A stretch of 64,000 bases of DNA, taken from assembly GCA_023958085.1 (NCBI GenBank), contig JAMLGI010000001.1, positions 372,001 to 436,000 of the forward strand. The letters are read 5' to 3'. This document shows, one piece after another, positions 1 through 8,410 of the stretch. Below the pieces are notes generated by a model. The model did not search any database and was not told the origin of the DNA. It saw nothing but the letters and a program-made list of their open reading frames with translations. The stretch is from Solirubrobacterales bacterium. GTDB lineage: Bacteria; Actinomycetota; Thermoleophilia; Solirubrobacterales; 70-9. Position 1 is the stretch's first letter; every line of letters begins with the position of its first letter. The position numbers were made by a program, and so were the translations under genes.

Positions 1-302
1 CGATCGGGATCGTTGGCTTCCTCGACCAGGCCCTCGGTGATCGACTCGGCCCGCCGCAGATGACCTGCCGCGGTCACATCATCCGGGACCCGGGTCATCG
101 CGTCGTCCAGCCACTCCTGGCCCTGCTTTTCCAGAGCCGTGTTGTAGGCACGGTCCGGCGAATACATGTGAAAGCTCGGGGCGTCCCCTGGCAGTACCGC
201 GACGATGTCCAGAGTTGCTTTCCGGGTCCGGGCGAGAGTCACCGCCAGGTTGATCCCGTCTCTCCCCCGCTGATTCGGTCCGTAGCCGACGACGTATCGC
301 AT
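1..302 (-). CDS. universal stress protein (UspA family), 3' end outside window
   Basis: About 100 N-terminal residues of a UspA-like protein run off the left edge. The protein starts MRYVVGYGPNQRGRDGINLA, a beta strand, glycine-rich loop and helix typical of the Usp nucleotide-binding fold, followed by a second strand (TLDIVAVLPGD). The ATP-binding GxxGxGS motif would lie in the missing part. It is divergent from an amino-acid permease, a common pairing for Usp proteins. The start ATG lies 7 nt after a TAGAGT -10 element, suggesting a leaderless message. Family call from pattern recognition only; function in stress signalling is inferred. Confidence 0.72.
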   Translation of the reverse strand, partial: MRYVVGYGPNQRGRDGINLAVTLARTRKATLDIVAVLPGDAPSFHMYSPDRAYNTALEKQGQEWLDDAMTRVPDDVTAAGHLRRAESITEGLVEEANDPD

Positions 303-309
303 GCCATCC

Positions 310-315
310 ACTCTA
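310..315 (-). promoter_or_regulatory. -10 element of the truncated Usp gene
   Basis: TAGAGT on the minus strand, 7 nt before the ATG at 302; consistent with a leaderless transcript. Confidence 0.5.
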
Positions 316-378
316 GCCACGAGTGCGGTGCATGTGGTAGTTCTCTGGGAACGGTTGAACTGGGGAAGGGGCAGGCAG

Positions 379-1782
379 ATGGCGGAAGAGCAGGTGGCGC
401 AGACCGGGGCAGGGCAGAAAAGCTCTACCCACCTGGCACGGACTCTGGGTCTCTGGGCGATTGTCGGTCTCGGCCTGGGGTACATGACCCCGACCGTCGT
501 CTTCGACACCTTCGGCATCGTCTCGGAAGAGACCGGGGGCGTTGTTCCTACTGCCTACATCTTTGCCCTGGTCGTGATGCTGTTCACGGCGATCAGCTAC
601 GGACGGATGACCCGGGTGTTCCCGTCGGCGGGTTCGGCGTACACCTACACCTCGGAGACGATGAGCCCGAACCTCGGGTTCCTGATCGGCTGGGCGGCAC
701 TGCTCGACTACCTGCTGCTGCCACTGGTCAACGCGCTGATCATCCGCAGCTACATGGAGTCCTTCTTCCCGTCGGCACCGGCCTGGATCTGGGTGGTCGT
801 CTACGTTGCGGTGATCACCACGATGGTGATGGTCAGCATGACCAACACCTCCCGGGTGAACATGATCCTGGTTGTCTTCGAGGTGGTCCTGATCCTGGTC
901 TTTCTCGTTCTCGCAGCCAAGGCCCTCGCCGACGGGCAGGGCAACGGAACCGTCTTCTCGACCGATCCCCTCTGGCACGCCAACGTGCATCTCGGTCTGG
1001 TGATCACCGGCGCCACGATCGTCGCCTTCTCCTTCATCGGATTCGACGCGATCACCATGTACACGGAGGAAGCCAAGGACGCCTCGACCGTGCCCAAAGC
1101 GATCGTTCTGGCCCTGGCCATCGGCGGCCTGATCTTCTTCATCTCGGCCTGGTTCACCCAGTCGCTCTTTCCCACCCTCGATGGATTCAGCGAGGACGCG
1201 CTGCAGAACAGCGCCCTGCCCGAGATCGCTTATGAGGTGGGCGGCCAACTGTTCAAGATCCTGCTGACCTCGGCAGCCTTCGCGGCGACTGTCGCCTCCA
1301 GTCTTGCATCGCATGCATCCGTCTCCCGCCTGCTCTACGTGATGGGCCGCAACGGCAAGGGGCCGGTTTCCCGCTTCTTCGGGTACGTACACCCGACCTA
1401 TCACACCCCCGCCTACGCCGTCGTCTTTGTGGGCGTGGTCTCGCTGGCTGCGATCGCCTTCAACCTGGACTTCGTGGCGTCCCTGATCAACTTCGGGGCC
1501 CTGATCGCATTCACCTTCGTCAACCTGACCGTGATCGTCTACTTCGCCTACCGCAAGCGGCTGATCAAGACCGGGCGGGAGATCTTCAGGAATGTGGTGC
1601 TGCCGGGGATCGGCGTTGTCTGCACGGTGCTGCTCTGGGCCTATCTCTCGGCCGAGTCGACCCGGTACGGAATCATCTGGTTTGTCATCGGGGTCGTTGT
1701 GCTGCTCTGGATAACCCGCATGTTGCGGAGGCCGTTGAGCATCAGCCTGGACGAGGAAGAGGCCCAGCACCCGACCGAGTGA
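379..1782 (+). CDS. APC-superfamily amino-acid permease
   Basis: A 467-residue polytopic membrane protein with about 12 hydrophobic segments. It fits the amino acid/polyamine/organocation transporter superfamily: TM1 begins ARTLGLWAIVGLGLGYMTP with the small-residue unwound region, and TM3 carries AGSAYTY, the typical [GS]xxxxY region. Likely imports an amino acid or amine at the cytoplasmic membrane; substrate cannot be told. An in-frame ATG exists at 301, but the ATG at 379 is preferred because GGGGAAGGGG precedes it and the peptide then starts in family-typical fashion. Divergent from a universal stress protein gene, as often seen for such permeases. Confidence 0.88.
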   Translation: MAEEQVAQTGAGQKSSTHLARTLGLWAIVGLGLGYMTPTVVFDTFGIVSEETGGVVPTAYIFALVVMLFTAISYGRMTRVFPSAGSAYTYTSETMSPNLGFLIGWAALLDYLLLPLVNALIIRSYMESFFPSAPAWIWVVVYVAVITTMVMVSMTNTSRVNMILVVFEVVLILVFLVLAAKALADGQGNGTVFSTDPLWHANVHLGLVITGATIVAFSFIGFDAITMYTEEAKDASTVPKAIVLALAIGGLIFFISAWFTQSLFPTLDGFSEDALQNSALPEIAYEVGGQLFKILLTSAAFAATVASSLASHASVSRLLYVMGRNGKGPVSRFFGYVHPTYHTPAYAVVFVGVVSLAAIAFNLDFVASLINFGALIAFTFVNLTVIVYFAYRKRLIKTGREIFRNVVLPGIGVVCTVLLWAYLSAESTRYGIIWFVIGVVVLLWITRMLRRPLSISLDEEEAQHPTE

Positions 1783-1871
1783 CCGCCTGGCGGCCCGGTC
1801 GGAACTGCCGCGGTTCGCTACTTTCTCCCGGTCTTCTAACTTGGCCCGTCGGTGGGCCGGAAGGGTGGAAA

Positions 1872-2855
1872 TTGAGCGGGATTCGGATCGGCATCGCGGG
1901 TTACGGCAACCTCGGACGGGGCGCGGAGGCGGCGGTCGCCCGCAACGAGGACATGGCGCTGGCCGGGGTGTTCACCCGCCGCGATCCCGGCAGCGTCACC
2001 CCGGCGCGTGAAGGCACCCCGGTCTTCGGCTGGGGTGAACTCGCCGACCATCGGGACCGGATCGACGTGATGGTGCTCTGCGGAGGTTCAAAGGAGGACC
2101 TTCCGAAGCAGGGCCCGGAGCTGGCGGCGCTGTTCAACACCGTAGACAGCTTCGATACCCATCAAAGGATCCCCCGGTACTTCGATGCAGTTGACGAGGC
2201 GGCCCGGACGGCCGGGAAGACCGCCCTGATCTCGACCGGATGGGACCCGGGGATGTTCTCCCTCAACCGGATGCTCGGCGAGGCGATCCTGCCGGGCGGG
2301 GAGACCCACACCTTCTGGGGACGGGGGCTCAGCCAGGGTCACTCGGACGCCCTGCGGCGGGTTGAGGGAGTGGCCGACGCGGTGCAGTACACGCTGCCGG
2401 TCGGATCGGCAGTCGAGGCGGTCCGCGGCGGCAACGGGGACGGCCTCACCACCCGCCAGATGCACACCCGCGAATGCTTCGTGATGCTCGAGCAGGGAGC
2501 CGACCCGGAAGCTGTACGGGAGGCGATCGTGACCATGCCCGACTACTTCGAGCCGTACGACACCACGGTTCACTTCATCTCGTCCGATGACCTCGCTCGT
2601 GACCATGCCGGGATGCCGCATGGCGGCTTCGTGCTGCGTTCCGGGGAAACCGGGGACGGTGACCGGCAGCTGGTCGAGTACTCGCTTTCACTCGCCGACA
2701 ATCCCGGGTTCACCGCCAGCGTCCTGATCGCCTACGCCCGGGCGGTCCACCGCCTGGCGGTGGCCGGGGAAACCGGTGCGAGAACGGTTTTCGACATCGC
2801 CCCGGGACTGCTCTCGCCGAGAAGCGCGGCGGAGTTGCGGGCCGAGCTGCTCTGA
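1872..2855 (+). CDS. ddh: meso-diaminopimelate dehydrogenase
   Basis: A 327-residue protein matching the Ddh family in length (about 320-330). It starts with a Rossmann NADP site (RIGIAGYGNLGRG) and has the conserved stretches VLCGGSKEDLPKQGP, NTVDSFDTH, STGWDPGMFS, GRGLSQGHSDA, and QYTLPVG. The enzyme reductively aminates L-2-amino-6-oxopimelate to meso-diaminopimelate with NADPH and ammonia, replacing four steps of the lysine/peptidoglycan precursor route. The long open frame starts at 1779, but the TTG at 1872 follows AAGGGTGG at good spacing and gives the family N-terminus. It follows the permease by 89 nt and may be co-transcribed. Confidence 0.93.
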   Translation: MSGIRIGIAGYGNLGRGAEAAVARNEDMALAGVFTRRDPGSVTPAREGTPVFGWGELADHRDRIDVMVLCGGSKEDLPKQGPELAALFNTVDSFDTHQRIPRYFDAVDEAARTAGKTALISTGWDPGMFSLNRMLGEAILPGGETHTFWGRGLSQGHSDALRRVEGVADAVQYTLPVGSAVEAVRGGNGDGLTTRQMHTRECFVMLEQGADPEAVREAIVTMPDYFEPYDTTVHFISSDDLARDHAGMPHGGFVLRSGETGDGDRQLVEYSLSLADNPGFTASVLIAYARAVHRLAVAGETGARTVFDIAPGLLSPRSAAELRAELL

Positions 2856-2891
2856 ACCCGAGTTCGGCAGCCTCGGCCGGACCGGAACCGG

Positions 2892-5219
2892 TCAGGGCAG
2901 CTGCGCCGGCCGGGCCGGCAGAACCACTGGCAGGGGGATGTTCCGACCGGCGATCCGGGCGGTGAGAACCCGGGGCCAGGGGCTCCGGCCCAGTTTCACG
3001 GTGAACAGACCACGCCGGCTGTAGCCGACCCGCTGCGACTTCGGCTTTCCGCCGCAGAGCGGCCGGGAGGTCAAGGTCAGACGGCCGCGCTTCCGGATTC
3101 CACCAACCCTGAATCTGATCCGTTCGGCCTTCGATCCGGTGTGCAGGGAGATCAGACGGGCCCGCCCGTCCGCCCGCTTCAGTCCCGACCGGCTGCCACC
3201 GACAGTCAGTCGGTAACGGGCTCTCGCTCTTGCTCGGGCCCATCCCGGTGCGGCGGCCGTGGCCACGATCGAACCGTCTGTCCGGATCTCGGTCGAGCCG
3301 GCCGGGGACCCGTTCCGGAAGATGTAGGCCCGTTCGCCGGCCCGGAAGGGATCTGCGATCCCCAGAATCCGGACCCGTCTTCCGCGTGGTTCGATCGAAG
3401 CCAGGGTGACCCCGGTGAGAAAGCATCCCGGGGCAACCACATATCTGGCAGTGGCAGTCGTCGAGAGTCCCTCCCGGTCGGTCGCGGTCACCGTCACGGT
3501 GTGGGATCCCGGCTGATCGGTCGGCAGTTCATCCTCGTCTTCGAGTTGAACCCGACCGGCCGGACCGTGGTCGGTGGCGCTGCACGTTTCGATCCCGGAA
3601 TCCTCGTCGTCGCAACTGAAACCGACCGTCTGTTCCGAGTTGAAACCGAACCGGGCGCCGTCGACGGGTTGCCTGATCGTGACCCCGGGGGCAAGATTCG
3701 GGATCCGGTCCCGCAGCGCCCGGTTCAGGTCCGGCAGCGGTCCGATCCGGCCGAGTTCGGGGCTGCCCTGGGGGGTGCCGGTCTGCTGCAGCAGGCCAAC
3801 CAGCTCTGCCGTCGGCATCGGGGGCTGCCCGGTTGCCTTGAGGTAGGAGAGCAGGGCAACGACCGCGCCGGCGACGATCGGGGTGGCGCCCGAGGTGCCC
3901 CCGAAAGAGTCGGTGTAGCTGAGGTTCTCCTCGCCGACGGATGCTCCCTGCAGGTTGCCGTCTCCACCGGTGGTGACGATTCCAGCACCGTGGCCCTGAA
4001 GGTCGACCCGGCTGCCGTGGGAGGAACTCCCGATCGGAGCGTGGCTCACCGGATCGCCGGCTCCGACGATGATCGCCCCCGAGTCTCTGAGTTCCCGGTC
4101 AAACCGGCCGAGCATGTCGGCCCCGTCGAGATCGTGTCCGCCGTTGGCTCCCGCCTCGACCACGACGACACCGAGCGAGGTGAGCAGGCGGATCGCATCG
4201 AAGCTGGCCTGATCCCACTCCAGCGGGACGTAATCGGTTCCGGTCGGGCCGGGACCGTCGATCTGCTGCTCGACCAGGACCACGTCCCCCGGGGACAGCC
4301 GACCGGCGAGGAAGGTCAGGGCTCCGGCCGGGTTGTAGAAGAAGTCGTCGAAGGTGGTCGGTGAGATTCCCTTGACGGTCGCGTCCGGAACGGCTCCGAT
4401 GACCCCGAACCCGTTGTCACGGGCGGCAAGCAGCCCGAAGACCGCGGTCCCGTGGCCACGGGCCGGACCGTTCTCGAACCCGGTGTAGGGGACATACACC
4501 CCCTCGCCGGCATCGGTTGATTCGGGAAGCTGAAGGTCCTCGTGATCCCGATTCCAGAAGTACTCGAGGCTGACCACGGTCACGCCCGCCCCGCGGGTCC
4601 GGGGGTCGTTCAGCGCGAACCGGGACCCGGTGCCGATCGGGGCCAGATCGAGATGCCGCTGAAGCGGGGTGAAATCGGGGGTAACCGGTGGCGGGGCCGG
4701 GATCGGGGACCGTCCGGCGTGAGTGACCAGGGGTGAGTTGCGGAGGGTTGCGACTGCCGCATCGATCGAGTCGGCCGGGACGGTGATCCGGTACCAGTCG
4801 GCCATGTTCGGGGATCCACCCCCGGTTTCCCGACGGGCCTGTCGGGCGAGCGAGGTCGCCGCCGGCTGGCCGGTCCCCAGAACCAGTGGCTCGGGGTCGG
4901 TGGCGTCGATCTCCGCCAGGAGGTGTTCGAGACGATCAACGGCGTGGGGCGATTCGGCTCGCAGGTTCGTCCCCTCGCCGCGAACGGTCAGGCTGGAGGT
5001 GAACCGCACATCCAGGGTTCCCCGGTTGATTCCGGAAGCCGGGCCGGGGGTCGCGTTCACCCCGAGAATCGACAGCACCAGCAGCAGCGTCCCCCCGGCA
5101 GCCAGGGACGACCGGGAGAGGTTCAACGGGGCAGCTTTCGGTGGCGGCAGGTCGGGGTCAACGTCGATCGGGAGCCTACCGGCGTCCCCGGTCCTGTGGG
5201 GAGGAAGCGGTGTCGGCAC
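2892..5219 (-). CDS. secreted S8 (subtilisin-like) peptidase with Glu at the catalytic Asp position
   Basis: A 775-residue protein with a signal-like hydrophobic segment (about residues 38-60), a propeptide region, a subtilase domain and a C-terminal Ig-like plus basic beta-rich tail. The His block (RGHGTAVFGLLA) and Ser block (FGGTSGATPIVAG) are intact. The Asp block reads VTVVSLEYFWNRDHEDL, so Glu stands where subtilisin has Asp32. The GTG at 5219 overlaps the end of the DUF488 gene; a TTG at 5126 would give a compact signal peptide and may be the true start. Convergent with ddh. Probably extracellular or wall-associated proteolysis; activity of the variant triad is untested. Confidence 0.85.
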   Translation of the reverse strand: MPTPLPPHRTGDAGRLPIDVDPDLPPPKAAPLNLSRSSLAAGGTLLLVLSILGVNATPGPASGINRGTLDVRFTSSLTVRGEGTNLRAESPHAVDRLEHLLAEIDATDPEPLVLGTGQPAATSLARQARRETGGGSPNMADWYRITVPADSIDAAVATLRNSPLVTHAGRSPIPAPPPVTPDFTPLQRHLDLAPIGTGSRFALNDPRTRGAGVTVVSLEYFWNRDHEDLQLPESTDAGEGVYVPYTGFENGPARGHGTAVFGLLAARDNGFGVIGAVPDATVKGISPTTFDDFFYNPAGALTFLAGRLSPGDVVLVEQQIDGPGPTGTDYVPLEWDQASFDAIRLLTSLGVVVVEAGANGGHDLDGADMLGRFDRELRDSGAIIVGAGDPVSHAPIGSSSHGSRVDLQGHGAGIVTTGGDGNLQGASVGEENLSYTDSFGGTSGATPIVAGAVVALLSYLKATGQPPMPTAELVGLLQQTGTPQGSPELGRIGPLPDLNRALRDRIPNLAPGVTIRQPVDGARFGFNSEQTVGFSCDDEDSGIETCSATDHGPAGRVQLEDEDELPTDQPGSHTVTVTATDREGLSTTATARYVVAPGCFLTGVTLASIEPRGRRVRILGIADPFRAGERAYIFRNGSPAGSTEIRTDGSIVATAAAPGWARARARARYRLTVGGSRSGLKRADGRARLISLHTGSKAERIRFRVGGIRKRGRLTLTSRPLCGGKPKSQRVGYSRRGLFTVKLGRSPWPRVLTARIAGRNIPLPVVLPARPAQLP

Positions 5220-5730
5220 TCTCGGGGTAGGTGATCTGAAGTCCCTCGACCCGGGCGAAGCCGGTCAGCGTTTCCGGTTCGCTTTTCGTCCCGCTGAAAA
5301 TGTCGATCACCTCGAAGCCGCGCACGATGAGCGCGTCGCCGATCATTCGACGGTGGCAGCGCCAGGGAACCGCCTCCGCGCACATGACCGCCACCGTCGC
5401 GTTCGCGGCAAGGGTGATCAGCTCGTTCAGTCCGTCAATGAAATCCGGGGTCTGCATGTAGTCGGCGTAGCCACGGAAACTCGAGTTCTCCCATCCGCCG
5501 TTGATCGAGTCCTTCCGGGCGTGGCGCAGGCCGCCCAGTTTTTTCAGGTGGCGGTAGGTGACGTTCCGCCTTTCGAGTTCGGCCGGCAGGGTATCCCGGT
5601 TGAACTGCGGCACCCGCCGGGATCGTGGCACGGTCCGGACATCGACCAGGGTTCCGACCCCGAACCGATCCAGAATCGCAACGAACTCGTCGAGTTCCCG
5701 GGTGGAGTGTCCGATCGTGAAGACCGCCAT
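5176..5730 (-). CDS. DUF488 family protein
   Basis: A 184-residue protein of the DUF488 family: N-terminal TIGHSTRELDEFVAIL, the LVDVRTVPRSRRVPQFN block, and the C-terminal CAEAVPWRCHRRMIGDAL block with two conserved cysteines and CHR. The family is common next to stress or nucleic-acid genes, but no reaction is established. The ATG lies 7 nt after a TACTCT -10 element, so the message may be leaderless. Its 3' end overlaps the annotated start of the downstream subtilase by 44 nt, so the two may be one transcript. Confidence 0.88.
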   Translation of the reverse strand: MAVFTIGHSTRELDEFVAILDRFGVGTLVDVRTVPRSRRVPQFNRDTLPAELERRNVTYRHLKKLGGLRHARKDSINGGWENSSFRGYADYMQTPDFIDGLNELITLAANATVAVMCAEAVPWRCHRRMIGDALIVRGFEVIDIFSGTKSEPETLTGFARVEGLQITYPESADTASSPQDRGRR

Positions 5731-5737
5731 CGCTCCC

Positions 5738-5743
5738 AGAGTA
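5738..5743 (-). promoter_or_regulatory. -10 element of the DUF488 gene
   Basis: TACTCT on the minus strand, 7 nt before the ATG at 5730. Confidence 0.45.
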
Positions 5744-5805
5744 GTCCAGGGAACCGAGCCGCCTTCCCGGAGAACGGGAGGCCGGACCCGGGCTTCTTGT
5801 GAAGC

Positions 5806-7716
5806 TCAGGGGGCGGGTTTCACCCGGATCGCACCTCGCATCACCGGATGGATCCGGCAGAAGAAGGTGTAGGTCCCCGGGGGCAGGTCGGCCGGGGTCT
5901 GCCAGCTGGTCCGGTTCACGGTCGGGGCACCGCCGGTACCGAGCTGGCCGGAATCGAACTGGATCTCGCTGTCCGGAATCGGATAGGAGATTCCGGTCGA
6001 CCTGTTGCAGGGGGACTTGCAGGATGTGACCGAATGCCAGGCTCCGCTGTTCAGGCTGCCCGGCGACATCTGGAAGGTGAACTTCTGACCCTGCTGGATC
6101 ACCGGCGGACGACCGTTGTCTCCGGTGAGTGAAAGGCCGCCGGGGATGTATGAGCCCGGTCCTCCGACCGTGATCGGATCATTGGCCAGGAGCCCGTCGG
6201 CGAGGGTCGACGGATCGGGGAGACCGGTGGTGTCCTCGCCGCCGTAGTCCTCGTTCTCGCTGGTATGACCGTGGTTGAGCACACCCTCGTCGGCGACGTT
6301 CACTGCGTACGGGTTGCGGCCCCCCGCCTCCTCGGCCATGTAGACGACGTTGATTCCCATCGACTCGTACCAGGAGGCCCGCTCGGTTTCGTAGGTGGTC
6401 TGGAGTTCCAGCCTGTCGCCCTGTTTCACCTGCACCTTCCAGTCGTCCGGGGTGGTGCGCATCGCCATGTCCCAGGAGATCGGACCGCGAGGATCGAAGT
6501 ACACCGCCCTGGAGTCGAACAGGTTCACGCGGCCGTCCTTCACCGCCGGTTTCGAAGCCAGGCAGGGTCCGTAAGCGCGGTCGGCGGCGGACCGTTTCCG
6601 GAGAGTTCGATTCAACTCGGCCACAACCATCTTTCTCTTGGCTTTGAGCCGTTTCAGCCGAAGCATGCTGTGGCCGCGCAGCCGGGTCAGGCGGGCAAGC
6701 CGGTTCACCGACCGGGGTTGGTCGGCCCGGGCCAGCAGGTCCCGGAACCGTCGGGTGCGTGATCGCAACCGTTTCTTCGTGGTCCTGATCTGCCGGGACA
6801 GTCTGTTCCGGGTGCGCCTGAGCCGGTTGATCTTTGCCTTGAACCGGTCCGGGTTCACGCAGGCAGGGCTTTCATCCCGGGCGCCGTTCCGGTTCAGGTA
6901 AAGCTCGGTCGAAAGCCCGCCGGTGTGAACGTGGCCGGTGGTGTTGACCAGCACCCCGTCGTGCGGGACCCAGTTCACGTTCTTCTGCCACGCATTCCGG
7001 TACGGGTCGTCGGCATCCTGCGGGTAGGTGAACTTTCCGTCTCTGCCGCTGCCCTTGTAGACGTCGAAAACAGGGTAGTTGCTGCCGTCCTCGACATCCA
7101 TCCAGATCGGTTTGACCTCGGTGATTCCGGCGGCTTCGGGAGCAGTGTCCGGGATGAAGTCGATCGTGTAGGTGATGTACATCGTCCTCGGCTGGAAGAT
7201 CAGGTTGTGGATCATGTGGTTGAGGATCCAGCCCTGGTTTTTCCGGTAGCGAAGGCCGTATCCATCGGGCAGGTCCACGGTGGTCTTCTCTTCTCCGGTT
7301 CCGTAGAAGTTCTGGCTGTAGCCACTCCCGAAGCCGGACTGATTGATCCAGACCCCGTGGTGGAACATCACCTTGCTCGAATCGGGGACGGTGCCGTCCT
7401 GGTCGACGAGGTTCGGTTCGATCCGGGTGATCCAGCCGTCCACCGCCGGCCGGTCGGTTCCCTGCTGCAGAATCCGGTTGTCGATCCGGTTCTGGCCCGG
7501 AGTCACGTTCAGGGGCCCGGCCCAGTACTCGATCCGCTGCACCCCCCCGGGAAGCAGCTCGGTCTGATGGACCTCTGCGTCGGCCGGTGTTGCGTTGAAG
7601 CCGACGACGATCGAGACAAGCACGGCGAGCAGCGCTGCCGTCGCTGAAGGTTGACGGTGGTTCCGGACCTGAAATGCACGGCCAACCTGAAGAACTTCCC
7701 TCGCCTCGAATCCCAT
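5806..7716 (-). CDS. secreted protein with Arg-rich coiled segment and C-terminal cupredoxin domain
   Basis: A 636-residue protein with an N-terminal hydrophobic signal segment (about residues 24-46, ending near ADAE). Residues 50-280 are a secreted beta-rich region with many aromatic and His residues (HVHTGG near 262). Residues 290-385 are a strikingly Arg/Lys-rich predicted helix. The C-terminus is cupredoxin-like: His561 (WHSV) with Cys620, His623 and Met626 (FFCRIHPVMRG), spacing C-x2-H-x2-M as in amicyanin-type blue copper sites. The open frame extends upstream to 8307, but that part is the antisense shadow of the phosphodiesterase gene. The chosen ATG is 6 nt after a TACAGT element. Copper binding is well supported; the role is unknown. 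Confidence 0.8.
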   Translation of the reverse strand: MGFEAREVLQVGRAFQVRNHRQPSATAALLAVLVSIVVGFNATPADAEVHQTELLPGGVQRIEYWAGPLNVTPGQNRIDNRILQQGTDRPAVDGWITRIEPNLVDQDGTVPDSSKVMFHHGVWINQSGFGSGYSQNFYGTGEEKTTVDLPDGYGLRYRKNQGWILNHMIHNLIFQPRTMYITYTIDFIPDTAPEAAGITEVKPIWMDVEDGSNYPVFDVYKGSGRDGKFTYPQDADDPYRNAWQKNVNWVPHDGVLVNTTGHVHTGGLSTELYLNRNGARDESPACVNPDRFKAKINRLRRTRNRLSRQIRTTKKRLRSRTRRFRDLLARADQPRSVNRLARLTRLRGHSMLRLKRLKAKRKMVVAELNRTLRKRSAADRAYGPCLASKPAVKDGRVNLFDSRAVYFDPRGPISWDMAMRTTPDDWKVQVKQGDRLELQTTYETERASWYESMGINVVYMAEEAGGRNPYAVNVADEGVLNHGHTSENEDYGGEDTTGLPDPSTLADGLLANDPITVGGPGSYIPGGLSLTGDNGRPPVIQQGQKFTFQMSPGSLNSGAWHSVTSCKSPCNRSTGISYPIPDSEIQFDSGQLGTGGAPTVNRTSWQTPADLPPGTYTFFCRIHPVMRGAIRVKPAP

Positions 7717-7722
7717 CCCGAC

Positions 7723-7728
7723 ACTGTA
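7723..7728 (-). promoter_or_regulatory. -10 element of the cupredoxin gene
   Basis: TACAGT on the minus strand, exactly 6 nt before the ATG at 7716; supports that start and a leaderless mRNA. Confidence 0.55.
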
Positions 7729-7750
7729 GCGGCGGGAGCGACCGGTCCGT

Positions 7751-8356
7751 TCAGGCCAGCTCGACTCGCTCCAGCGGTTCGTAGCGGGCGCCCTCGGGCA
7801 GCAGGGTGGAGGAGTAGAGGGTGACCGACTCGACCACGAACTCGAGGCCGGGGCCGACCGGCAGGTCCAGGAGGTCCGGATCGAACCCCCGTCCGGTCCG
7901 GGCACAGGTGAGATGGGCCCGGAAGCCACGACTGGACTGCCATCCCACCGCCTGGTGGAGGTTTGCAGCAAGCGTTCGCTGAAGGACGGCAAGTTCCCCG
8001 TCGTCATCATGGATCTCCAGAGCGAGTGCCCGCGGACGCCGCGGCGGCAGCCAGACCGGTGCCCCCAGCGAGACGCCGGGACCGCCGGGAACGGGAACCT
8101 CCGTCGCTGCGGCTCGCAGCGCGGCTCCGATCGGTTCGAGCTCGGACTCTTCACGGTCGCCGAGGAAGGCAAGCGTGATGTGGCAGTTCTCCGCCGGGAC
8201 CGGTCTGAGACCGGCCGCCGCGCGGGCCGCCGCACGCCCCCAGGCGGCAGCCTCCTCTCGGACCCCGGGCGGCGGGTCGGCGGCGACGAACAGCCGCAGC
8301 CGACCACGGGTCCGACGGCGATGCTTCGGTTTGGTGCCTCCCGGCTTCCGGGTCAT
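7751..8356 (-). CDS. thpR: RNA 2',3'-cyclic phosphodiesterase (LigT/ThpR type)
   Basis: A 201-residue member of the 2H phosphoesterase superfamily. The first catalytic motif is HITLAFLG, preceded by PAENCHIT as in the family. The second is the degenerate RAHLTCAR (H-x-T). It hydrolyses 2',3'-cyclic phosphodiester ends of RNA to 2'-phosphomonoesters in the cytoplasm. The N-terminal 18 residues are basic (KPKHRRRTRGR) and precede the domain start RLRLFVAADPP. It lies upstream of the cupredoxin gene on the same strand with only 34 nt between, but that gene seems to have its own promoter. Confidence 0.9.
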   Translation of the reverse strand: MTRKPGGTKPKHRRRTRGRLRLFVAADPPPGVREEAAAWGRAAARAAAGLRPVPAENCHITLAFLGDREESELEPIGAALRAAATEVPVPGGPGVSLGAPVWLPPRRPRALALEIHDDDGELAVLQRTLAANLHQAVGWQSSRGFRAHLTCARTGRGFDPDLLDLPVGPGLEFVVESVTLYSSTLLPEGARYEPLERVELA

Positions 8357-8410
8357 CGGCCGGTTTGATCTCGGGGATCCCGTCCAACCCGGATTCGGGC
8401 CGTGGTCGGT

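Noticed and set aside
313-1770. 485-codon open frame antisense to the permease
   Set aside because: Very rich in His, Asp and Gln with no family-like blocks; a codon shadow of the GC-rich permease on the other strand.
7717-8307. N-terminal 197 codons of the cupredoxin frame
   Set aside because: Low-complexity Arg/Pro/Ser translation antisense-frame of thpR; a -10 element and normal signal peptide place the start at 7716.
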